This document shows positions 36,065-42,886 of a DNA stretch of 64,000 bases, in pieces. The stretch spans positions 806,001 to 870,000 of the forward strand of contig NZ_JAJUXI010000002.1 in NCBI RefSeq assembly GCF_021390515.1, given 5' to 3'. Position 1 is the stretch's first letter, and every line of letters begins with the position of its first letter. The position numbers were made by a program, and so were the translations under genes. The notes under the pieces are model-generated. The model searched no databases. It had not been told where the DNA came from and saw only the letters and a list, made by a program, of their open reading frames with translations. Source of the stretch: Dyadobacter sp. CY326 (GTDB lineage: Bacteria; Bacteroidota; Bacteroidia; Cytophagales; Spirosomataceae).

Positions 36065-36250
36065 CTATTTGAGGCCTGCTTGTTTGAGTATCTTTCTTAA
36101 TGTGCCAATTGGAATATCCTTATGGCCATGACAAGCAACTGGAATCGTCTGTTCGCTGTCGGGATGCTTAAAAATACGGTGACTGCCTCGGCTTCTGACT
36201 TCCACCCAACCACGCTGTTCTAACAGCCGGATCAACTCTTTCGCATCCAT
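36065..36250 (-). CDS. hicA: HicA mRNA interferase toxin
   Basis: A 61-residue double-stranded-RNA-binding-like toxin. KELIRLLEQRGWVEVRSRGSH carries the catalytic His24 in the GSH motif, followed by RIFKHP and a C-terminal GTLRKILKQAGL helix, as in the HicA/YcfA family. It cleaves mRNA when not bound by HicB, encoded seven bases downstream. The start is the ATG at 36250, 22 bases from a 28-base palindrome. The module appears intact. Confidence 0.93.
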   Translation of the reverse strand: MDAKELIRLLEQRGWVEVRSRGSHRIFKHPDSEQTIPVACHGHKDIPIGTLRKILKQAGLK

Positions 36251-36272
36251 GATTATATAGTGTGTTAAAAAA

Positions 36273-36300
36273 ACAAAGGTCGCAAATTTGCGACCTTTGT
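36273..36300. promoter_or_regulatory. 28-base perfect palindrome upstream of hicA (operator and/or terminator)
   Basis: A 14 + 14 perfect palindrome (ACAAAGGTCGCAAA and its complement). On the minus strand it is followed at once by a T-run, so it could end the XRE transcript. On the same strand the TTTG just before it and the GACCTTTG at its end are spaced 19 bases, close to a -33/-7 pair. It may therefore be the HicB operator inside the hicAB promoter. Both readings may hold. Confidence 0.7.
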
Positions 36301-36331
36301 CAAATATTTATTAATTATTTTTTATAAATGA

Positions 36332-36679
36332 CTATCCCTTCCGCAAGGCCTTAACCTCCCGCTCCAACTCCCTAATCCGATCCTCCTGACGCAAAGCCTT
36401 CCGCTGCAACTCAATAAACTCGTCTTTGGTGATTGTTATTTGATTTGATTGATCTGATTTAATGAATACAGGTTCATCTCCACCTTGACCAAGCAACAGC
36501 CAATAGGGGTTTACATCGAAGAGCTCAATGACTTGGCTCATTGCATCTGCTGTTAAGCTTCCGGTTCCTTTTTCAATTCTATTGTATGTCGCTTGTGATA
36601 CGCCAATCTTTTTAGCGAACTGAGTTTCACTAAGATTAAGACTTTCCCGAAGTTTTTTGACTCTTAAAACGTTAAACAT
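36332..36679 (-). CDS. XRE-family transcriptional regulator
   Basis: A 115-residue DNA-binding protein. The helix-turn-helix (about 8-60) reads LRESLNLSETQFAKKIGVSQ with recognition helix ATYNRIEKGTGS, a CI/SinR-like form. The C-terminal third (EFIELQRKALRQEDRIRELE) is a short coiled coil for dimerisation. It is divergent from the gene at 36778, and the 98-base space between contains an inverted TTTGA/TCAAA repeat in a promoter. Autoregulation and control of that neighbour are likely. It ends close to the palindrome upstream of hicA. Confidence 0.9.
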   Translation of the reverse strand: MFNVLRVKKLRESLNLSETQFAKKIGVSQATYNRIEKGTGSLTADAMSQVIELFDVNPYWLLLGQGGDEPVFIKSDQSNQITITKDEFIELQRKALRQEDRIRELEREVKALRKG

Positions 36680-36711
36680 CCAATAATACGAATCAATAAA
36701 ACTTAAAATGA

Positions 36712-36743
36712 TTTGAAATAAATCAAAATGAGTTATATTTGTG
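36712..36743 (+). promoter_or_regulatory. Promoter with overlapping inverted repeat for the gene at 36778
   Basis: TTTG at 36712-36715, a 20-base spacer, then TATATTTG at 36736-36743 match the Bacteroidota -33/-7 consensus fully. An ATTTGA...TCAAAA inverted repeat (36711-36729) overlaps the -33 box, a fitting operator for the divergent XRE repressor. Transcription would start near 36750. Confidence 0.7.
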
Positions 36744-36777
36744 AAACACTATCTGTCTATCGCAAATTACACATATT

Positions 36778-37050
36778 ATGCAAATGGAAACAACTACGAC
36801 GCGCCAGCCGGCATTACCAATTAAGCAACGACTGCTTTTACGTTTTGGAAAAGCGAAAGGAATGGTGGGTCCGAAATGGAGGGACAAGCTTGCTAAACAC
36901 GATCAGTTTTTTGACACCCGAACCGGTGAAGCATATATGCGTTCCGTTGCTCAGGCACTTTCAGATCCACGCCGTGGCGATGTGGACCGGATTGAGCGGG
37001 TTACTATTTCTTTGGAGGAAATTGCCGGGATTAATCAAACAAATCTCTGA
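36778..37050 (+). CDS. Small protein of unknown function, divergent from XRE regulator
   Basis: A 90-residue basic protein (KQRLLLRFGKAKGMVGPKW, then TRTGEAYMRSVAQALSDPRR and a C-terminal VTISLEEIAGINQ). No motif or membrane segment is recognised. It has the best-defined promoter in the window, with a repressor-like site, and is divergent from an XRE regulator. It may therefore be the target of that regulator. The ATG at 36778 or 36784 may be used. Its last 20 bases overlap the end of the broken ATPase gene on the other strand. Confidence 0.6.
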   Translation: MQMETTTTRQPALPIKQRLLLRFGKAKGMVGPKWRDKLAKHDQFFDTRTGEAYMRSVAQALSDPRRGDVDRIERVTISLEEIAGINQTNL

Positions 37051-37737
37051 AATATCGCTCCGGATTGTCTAATAAGCTTTTGGTTAACTGATAATGGTTT
37101 GTTTCCGTGTACTTTATCGTTTCAACCGGCGATTGGTCAAAATCAAAAATCACTGCACCGGGATAAGTTAATAGAATTGGGGAATGTGTTGCAATGATGA
37201 ACTGTGCATTTCCGGCTTTCTCCAAACTATTAATAATCGACATGAATGCAAGCTGACGCTGCGGCGAAAGCGCTGCTTCGGGCTCGTCAAGCAAGTAAAT
37301 GCCTCTGTTGAAGTTGTTCACAAAGAGCGACAAAAATGCTTCACCATGCGATTGTGCATGCAATGACTTGCCGCCATATGCATCCGAAAGGTCAAGAGAA
37401 TCAACATATGTGGCGAAATTGAAGAAGCTTTCGCACGCATGAAGAAGCCGTTGGTTATTCGTTTTGGGCGCCAGGAAAGCCTCAGGAAATTGGAAAGATT
37501 TGATTCTGTTTCATAGAAATCATAAGCGTGATTTTGGCTTCCTCCGGCTGGATTGAAACCGCATTTAATGGCTATTGCTTCCAGGATTGTTGATTTGCCT
37601 GAGCCGTTTTCACCGACGAAAAAAGTTACGTTTGATGTGAATTCTAGGTCTAGACCTTTGGATAGGACTGGGATGCTGAACGGGTATTCGGATGGGTTGC
37701 CTAGTTCGGTTGTGGTGGCGTTGGTCAGGAATGGCAT
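37031..37737 (-). pseudogene. AAA-type ATPase broken by a one-base deletion
   Basis: The first part (37737 to about 37433) encodes GLDLEFTSNVTFFVGENGSGKST with a complete Walker A and then NLSNFLRLSWRPKRITNGFF. The frame then shifts. The second part, in another frame from about 37432 to 37031, continues ESFFNFATYVDSLDLSDAYG and holds GIYLLDEPEAALSP (Walker B plus signature-like region) and FIIATHSPILLTYPG (H-loop). Adding one base between 37432 and 37433 would give one protein of about 235 residues, the usual size of this small predicted-ATPase family. A true mutation or a sequencing error are both possible. Confidence 0.82.
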
Positions 37738-37762
37738 TGTTGTGTGTATTTTTTAATGTAAC

Positions 37763-37797
37763 AACAAAAAAACCGCTTTAAGTAAAGCGGTTTTTGT
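37763..37797. terminator. Intrinsic terminator, probably for tRNA-Glu
   Basis: AAAAACCGCTTT and AAAGCGGTTTTT pair around an AAGT loop (stem arms about 37768-37779 and 37784-37795). Runs of A before and T after make it usable in both directions. It lies just downstream of the tRNA on the minus strand. Confidence 0.85.
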
Positions 37798-37828
37798 AGT
37801 TTCTGAAAGCGCATTCCGCGCGGTTATG

Positions 37829-37900
37829 TGACCCATAGGGGAATCGAACCCCTGTTTCAACCGTGAAAGGGTCGTGTCCTAACCGCTAGACGAATGGGCC
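37829..37900 (-). tRNA. tRNA-Glu (anticodon UUC)
   Basis: On the minus strand the 72 bases fold into a standard cloverleaf. The acceptor stem GGCCCAT pairs with ATGGGTC (one G-U), and the discriminator base is A. The D arm is GTCTAGCGGTTAGGAC. The anticodon stem CGACC/GGTTG encloses loop CTTTCAC with anticodon TTC, and the T arm is CAGGGGTTCGATTCCCCTA-like. The CCA end is not encoded. Closely resembles bacterial tRNA-Glu. It borders the accessory islet on its left. Confidence 0.97.
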
Positions 37901-38159
37901 GACTGGTCTCCTACTTCGCGCGTTTTTTAAGCACTTTCTTTCACTTTTCGTTTCCGTTTTCCGAAATCGTGGTGCAAAGATGCACGGTGCGATTTTAAAT
38001 TCCAAACTTCGGTCGGAAATAAAATGAAGTTATTTTACAGCATCCTCATAACCAGAACCTTCTAAGTGAAACTTTTTTTATTCAATGTCCCATGCCGTTA
38101 AATTGAGGTAACTTTCTAATTTTGGAATCTGTCGTTTTCAATTTCACTTCCTGGATTAT

Positions 38160-40649
38160 ATGATTAAACGTTTCTGCTGGTCACTGCTATTGCTTTTTTC
38201 CCAAATGGCAGTCGCGCAAAATAAAACGCCGGATGAGTTTCTCGGTTTTCCACTTGGTTCCAAATTCGCATTTCATCATCAAATCGTCGATTACATTAAG
38301 TTATTGCAATCGCAAAATACGGATCGCGTGAAACTGGTTGAATACGGCAGCAGCAACGAAGGGCGGCCGTTGATGGTGGCGTTTATTTCTTCGGCTGAGA
38401 ACATTGCCAACCTTGAAAAAATCCGAACAAACCATTTGAAAAGCATTAAGCTGCTTGACGGAAAACCGGATGCCGCAACGCCGCCGATCGTTTGGATGAG
38501 TTATAATGTGCATGGAAATGAGTCTGTGTCGGCGAATACGAGCATGAAAGTCGTGTACGAATTGCTCAATAAGCAGAATGCATTAACGCAGGATTTCTTG
38601 AAAAATATGGTCGTTATGATCGATCCTTGCATTAATCCGGATGGTTATGACCGCTATACGCAATGGTATAACCGCGTTCAAAATGCGACGCCAGATGTTA
38701 CGCCTTTTGGATTGGAACACGACGAACCGTGGCCTGGCGGACGTTTTAATCATTATTTATTTGACCTGAACCGCGACTGGGCGTGGCAAACGCAAAAGGA
38801 AACCAAAGAGCGAATTGTGCTTTATAACCAATGGATGCCGCATTTCCACGCAGATTTCCACGAAATGGGCCACACTAGAAGCTATTATTTCCCACCTGCT
38901 GCTAAACCTTTTCATAAGGATGTAACAGCCTGGCAGCGACAGTTCAACGATCTTATTGGCGAATATTGCCGCAAATATTTTGACAAAAACAACTGGGCAT
39001 ATTTCACACGCTACAATTACGATCTTTTCTATCCAAGTTACGGCGACACGTGGCCGACGGTGAATGGCGCTATCGGTGTTACTTATGAACAGGGAGGTGG
39101 CGGAAGAGCTGGACTAGGCATTGAACGCAAAGACGAACACGACACATTGACGCTCGTAAGCCGCATTTCGCATCATTATGCGACGAGTTTGGCCACGCTT
39201 GAAGCAGTGCTTTCGCAAAAGGAACGCATTGTTTCTGAGTTCATCAAGTTTCACGAAGATGCCGCCAATGCACCGGCTGGAAATTTCAAAACATACATTG
39301 TAAAAGCCAAAGGAAACGAAGAACGTATTCGGTCATTCAGCGAATGGATGAACCGCCAGGGTTTTGTTTATGGCATTGCAGGAAAATCCGCTTCCATAAA
39401 AGGGACGGAATTAACGACATTGAATGAGCAAGCCTTTAAAATAGAAAATAATGACTTATTAATCAGCGCATATCAACCTAAATCGAACTTACTTAGAATC
39501 CTTTTTGAACCAAAACCTGTGCTGGAAGACTCTGTGACATATGATGTTACGAGTTGGGGACTTGCTTATTTGTATGGTTTGAAAGCTTATGGTTTAAAGG
39601 AAAAACTTTCGCCCGCAACTTATCAAGCTGAGAAAATTGAGAATCCGATTCCCACTACTTCCCCTTACGCTTACCTGACGCAATGGTCTGAGGTCGAGCA
39701 TGCTGCGTTTCTGGGGGATTTGTTGAAAAATGGAATTCTGGTAAAAAGCTCAAACATTCCTTTTGAAATAGACAAGACTTCCTTTGAAGCCGGAACGCTG
39801 ATTATTCCCAAAAAAGGAAATGAGAATCTGGCATTTGACAAGCTGGTTACTTCTATTGCAAACAAACATTTTGTAAAATTAACACCGGTGCAAACAGGTT
39901 ATGTCAGCAATGGTGCAGACTTTGGCAGCGATTACATTGTTTCGCTTAAAGCGCCAAAAGTGGTTGCCGTGACGGGAGAAGGCATCAGTGCAACTTCAAT
40001 CGGCGCTGTGTGGCATTATTTTGAGCAGCAAATTGGTTATCCGGTAACTTTGGTTAATGGTTCTCGACTTTCAACATTGCCTTGGAATGAAATCGACGTA
40101 TTAATCCTCCCAGACGGCAAATATTCCGATATTATTAATGACAAACAGCTTGAAGCACTTCAAAATTGGATCCGCAATGGTGGAAAAGTGATTGCTATGG
40201 AGCGTGCAACGGATGCTTTTGTAGGAAAATCAGGGTTTAATTTGACCAAAAAGATCACGGACAGAAAGAAAGAATCCAACAATTTCAAAAGATACGGCGA
40301 TCAGGAAAGAGAAGATGCAGGAGACACTTCGCCGGGCAGCATGTTTCAGGTCACAATGGACACCACACATCCACTGGCTTTCGGCTGCGGAAAGGAATAT
40401 TTCACCCTTGTCCGCGACGCGTATGAAATGGATTACCTAAAAGAGGGCTGGAATGTGGGTTACTTGACAGACACCGGCTACAAGGCAGGTTTCGTAGGAA
40501 ACAAAATGACCGGAAAACTCAAAAACACATTAGTAATGGGCGTCCAGGACATGGGCCGGGGCCACATCGTCTACCTAATGGACGACCCCGTTTTTCGCTC
40601 CATGCTCTATACGGGCAAGATTCTGTTTAGCAATGCGGTGTTTAGATAA
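38160..40649 (+). CDS. Secreted M14-family zinc carboxypeptidase-like protein
   Basis: An 829-residue exported peptidase with a signal peptide (residues 1-19). The M14 domain (about 30-350) has the zinc pair His118-x-x-Glu121 in NVHGNES, a later HADFHEMGH, the INPDGYDRY substrate-site segment, and GVTYEQGG near the catalytic glutamate. The C-terminal half includes an amidotransferase-like Rossmann region (VVAVTGEGISATSIGAVWHY to EIDVLILPDGKY). This combination is known in Bacteroidota but of unknown use. A TAATTTTG box at 38117-38124 may be its -7 element. Its end overlaps aroQ by eight bases on the other strand. Confidence 0.9.
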   Translation: MIKRFCWSLLLLFSQMAVAQNKTPDEFLGFPLGSKFAFHHQIVDYIKLLQSQNTDRVKLVEYGSSNEGRPLMVAFISSAENIANLEKIRTNHLKSIKLLDGKPDAATPPIVWMSYNVHGNESVSANTSMKVVYELLNKQNALTQDFLKNMVVMIDPCINPDGYDRYTQWYNRVQNATPDVTPFGLEHDEPWPGGRFNHYLFDLNRDWAWQTQKETKERIVLYNQWMPHFHADFHEMGHTRSYYFPPAAKPFHKDVTAWQRQFNDLIGEYCRKYFDKNNWAYFTRYNYDLFYPSYGDTWPTVNGAIGVTYEQGGGGRAGLGIERKDEHDTLTLVSRISHHYATSLATLEAVLSQKERIVSEFIKFHEDAANAPAGNFKTYIVKAKGNEERIRSFSEWMNRQGFVYGIAGKSASIKGTELTTLNEQAFKIENNDLLISAYQPKSNLLRILFEPKPVLEDSVTYDVTSWGLAYLYGLKAYGLKEKLSPATYQAEKIENPIPTTSPYAYLTQWSEVEHAAFLGDLLKNGILVKSSNIPFEIDKTSFEAGTLIIPKKGNENLAFDKLVTSIANKHFVKLTPVQTGYVSNGADFGSDYIVSLKAPKVVAVTGEGISATSIGAVWHYFEQQIGYPVTLVNGSRLSTLPWNEIDVLILPDGKYSDIINDKQLEALQNWIRNGGKVIAMERATDAFVGKSGFNLTKKITDRKKESNNFKRYGDQEREDAGDTSPGSMFQVTMDTTHPLAFGCGKEYFTLVRDAYEMDYLKEGWNVGYLTDTGYKAGFVGNKMTGKLKNTLVMGVQDMGRGHIVYLMDDPVFRSMLYTGKILFSNAVFR

Positions 40650-41058
40650 AATATCGAACTGCTAATTCATAGCCTCCCAGCCCCAACCCACAAATCATCC
40701 CCTTACAACGCGATGTAAGGTAACTGTGGTGGCGGAAGGATTCTCTTGCGTGGATGTTGGAAATGTGGACTTCTACGGCGGGTGTGGTTACAGCAGATAG
40801 CGCGTCGGCCAGGGCGATGGATGTGTGAGTGTAGCCGCCAGCATTGATCACGATGCCGTCAAATGTGAAGCCGACTTCGTGAATTTTATCGATTAATGCA
40901 CCTTCGTGATTGGATTGGAAATAGTGCAGTTCAATGTCAGGAAAAAGACCTGTTAGTGTTTCCAAATAATCCTCAAATGATTGATTACCATAAACGCCAG
41001 GTTCGCGTTTGCCTAAAAGATTCAAATTAGGGCCGTTCAGGATCAGGATCTTTTTCAT
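40642..41058 (-). CDS. aroQ: Type II 3-dehydroquinate dehydratase
   Basis: A 138-residue shikimate-pathway enzyme converting 3-dehydroquinate to 3-dehydroshikimate. The N-terminus ILILNGPNLNLLGKREPGVYG holds the mobile-loop Arg18 and catalytic Tyr23. INAGGYTHTSIALADAL and EVHISNIHARESFRHHS are the other family signatures, including the catalytic histidine. It forms dodecamers in known members. It is convergent with the M14 peptidase gene (eight shared bases) and divergent from xerD, 26 bases apart. No other aro gene is adjacent; pheA is at 4075. Confidence 0.96.
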   Translation of the reverse strand: MKKILILNGPNLNLLGKREPGVYGNQSFEDYLETLTGLFPDIELHYFQSNHEGALIDKIHEVGFTFDGIVINAGGYTHTSIALADALSAVTTPAVEVHISNIHARESFRHHSYLTSRCKGMICGLGLGGYELAVRYFI

Positions 41059-41084
41059 TCAATAATCAGATTAACAGTTCTTCT

Positions 41085-41981
41085 ATGTGGCAAAGCTACA
41101 TCAAACATTTCAAAAATTATCTTCGGCTGGAACGCTCCCTATCGGGCAATTCGGTGGAGGCTTATGTCCGGGATGTTGAAAAACTGGAAGAATATTTAGT
41201 GCTGGCAAAAATTGAATTGCCGCCAGCGAAGATTGATGAGGAGCATTTGACGGGCTTTCTGAAATATTTATCCGAGCTCGGCCTCGCTGCGCATTCTCAG
41301 GCGCGCATGCTTTCTGGAATCAAGGCTTTTTTCAAATATCTTTTATTGGAAAATGAAATTACAGAAGATCCAACAGAGCTTTTGGAATCCCCTCGCCTGC
41401 CGCGCAAGTTGCCAGATGTGCTTTCCTATGAAGAAATTGAAACCATGTTATCCGCCATCGATCATTCCACACCGGAAGGAACGCGGAACCGGGCGATCAT
41501 TGAAGTTTTGTATAGTTCCGGGTTACGCGTTTCAGAGTTAACCGGCTTGCAGCTTACACATTGCTATTTCGACATTGGTTTTCTGCGGATTTTGGGAAAA
41601 GGTGACAAGGTGCGCTTGGTTCCAATTGGAAAAGAAGCCATCAAATACACGCAAATCTATCTGGAACACGTCCGCAATGAAATTGCACCAAAGAAGGATA
41701 GTGAAGACATTGTTTTTTTAAACCGAAGAGGCGGGCAGCTTTCGCGTGTGATGATTTTTTTGATGATCAAAGACATTGTAGAAAACGCGGGAATTCATAA
41801 AACTGTGAGCCCGCACACATTCCGCCATTCCTTTGCAACACATTTGATTGAAGGCGGCGCAAGCTTACGCGCCGTGCAAGAAATGCTTGGTCATGAGTCG
41901 ATTACGACGACGGAAATTTACACCCACCTGGATCGCGACTATCTGCGGCAGGTTATCACCGAGTTTCATCCGCGCGGATAA
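41085..41981 (+). CDS. xerD: Tyrosine recombinase XerD-like
   Basis: A 298-residue site-specific recombinase. The N-terminal SAM-like core-binding domain (residues 1-100) is followed by the catalytic domain with Arg148, Lys172, His244, Arg247, His270 and Tyr279, the full catalytic set. The GASLRAVQEMLGHESITTTEIYTH region is typical of XerC/XerD. Length and the lack of nearby phage genes favour chromosomal dimer resolution over an integrase, though XerC and XerD cannot be told apart with certainty here. Confidence 0.88.
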   Translation: MWQSYIKHFKNYLRLERSLSGNSVEAYVRDVEKLEEYLVLAKIELPPAKIDEEHLTGFLKYLSELGLAAHSQARMLSGIKAFFKYLLLENEITEDPTELLESPRLPRKLPDVLSYEEIETMLSAIDHSTPEGTRNRAIIEVLYSSGLRVSELTGLQLTHCYFDIGFLRILGKGDKVRLVPIGKEAIKYTQIYLEHVRNEIAPKKDSEDIVFLNRRGGQLSRVMIFLMIKDIVENAGIHKTVSPHTFRHSFATHLIEGGASLRAVQEMLGHESITTTEIYTHLDRDYLRQVITEFHPRG

Positions 41982-42185
41982 TTATTTAACCTCTTGCAAA
42001 AGGGAATCAAGCAAAAGAGAGTCGGAATCTGGCGTGGCGCCAGGCAATGCGCGGTTCAGTTGTTTTGGTTTATTCCACGGAGCGGTTGTGCGGCTAGACA
42101 TGTCGTAAGAAATGTAGGCGAAAAGCGCGATGAACAAAACGGTTACGACGATGAAAATACTGCGGTTTTTGTTTGGTTTGTCCAT
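41982..42185 (-). CDS. Small single-pass membrane protein of unknown function
   Basis: A 67-residue protein from ATG 42185, or a few residues longer from a GTG at 42200. It has a basic N-terminus, one membrane helix (SIFIVVTVLFIALFAYISY), and a polar tail ending LLLDSLLQEV. The start overlaps the end of the SixA-like gene, so the two are translationally coupled. No family is recognised. It is convergent with xerD with no gap. Confidence 0.6.
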   Translation of the reverse strand: MDKPNKNRSIFIVVTVLFIALFAYISYDMSSRTTAPWNKPKQLNRALPGATPDSDSLLLDSLLQEVK

Positions 42186-42186
42186 T

Positions 42187-42693
42187 TTAATCGGCTTCAC
42201 TCACTTGCTTGGGTGTTTTGTACAAGGTCAGCGTCCCTGTTTTGGCTGAAAGTTCTTCCCATTTAAGCCCTTCAAACTCAATGACGGCAACACTTCCTTT
42301 TTTCATCGAACCCAGATCCGTTCCTGACATATAACCAGCAAAATAGCTGATATCTGGGTTATGGCCGAACAACATTAATTTCGAAAATTCCTCTGAAACA
42401 GCATTGACAGCATTCATATAAGCAGTAGGTCCTCCATCGTAAATGTCTTTATCCAGCACCAACTCGTCTGCATTCATGCCCAATTTTTTCGCAATAATCT
42501 CAGCGGTTTGGTAAGCCCGAGGAGCCGGACTGGTTACGAAAACATCAGCGGCAATGTTCGAAGCAGCCAGCCAATCGCCCATTTTGGCTGATTCGTTGAG
42601 ACCTTTCTCAATCAGGTTTCTATCGAAATCTTTAATCCGAAGGCTGTGATCCTCCGCAGTGGCATGACGAACGAGAATAAGCGTTTTCTTCAT
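42187..42693 (-). CDS. SixA-like histidine phosphatase
   Basis: A 168-residue member of the histidine phosphatase superfamily. LILVRHATAED carries the RHG-type motif (Arg9-His10, with Ala in place of Gly), and LMLFGHNPDISYFAG holds the second catalytic histidine. The length is close to phosphohistidine phosphatase SixA, which dephosphorylates histidine in phosphorelay proteins. The target here is unknown. Its 3' end overlaps the start of a small membrane protein gene. Confidence 0.88.
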   Translation of the reverse strand: MKKTLILVRHATAEDHSLRIKDFDRNLIEKGLNESAKMGDWLAASNIAADVFVTSPAPRAYQTAEIIAKKLGMNADELVLDKDIYDGGPTAYMNAVNAVSEEFSKLMLFGHNPDISYFAGYMSGTDLGSMKKGSVAVIEFEGLKWEELSAKTGTLTLYKTPKQVSEAD

Positions 42694-42707
42694 TTTTCTT
42701 TTTTTAC

Positions 42708-42715
42708 CAAAAATA
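42708..42715 (-). promoter_or_regulatory. Candidate -7 box for the SixA-like gene
   Basis: Minus-strand TATTTTTG, a full TAnnTTTG match about 15 bases before the ATG. No convincing -33 TTTG is seen at the right spacing. Confidence 0.3.
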
Positions 42716-42836
42716 CAGAATCCTGCTGTTTAAACCCTTGGAATAACCTCGAAAATCAGCTGGAATTTTTTGCCACTTAGCGTCTGGAAACAACCTTTCG
42801 ACATTAATTATTCTACAATCCGCGACAATTAATCCG

Positions 42837-42844
42837 TATTTTTG
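42837..42844 (+). promoter_or_regulatory. Candidate -7 box for sppA
   Basis: TATTTTTG matches TAnnTTTG, 42 bases before the sppA start. The -33 side is weak (TTCT at about 22 bases upstream). Confidence 0.35.
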
Positions 42845-42886
42845 TTTCTTACGTACCTATGAATAAAATCCCACTAGCAACATATT

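Noticed and set aside
37801-37830. A GCGC-containing hairpin next to the tRNA as an attachment site
   Set aside because: No second copy was seen at the other end of the islet.
41085-41981. Tyrosine recombinase as a sign of an integrative element
   Set aside because: Sequence and length fit housekeeping XerD, with no phage, transfer genes or att-like repeats around it.
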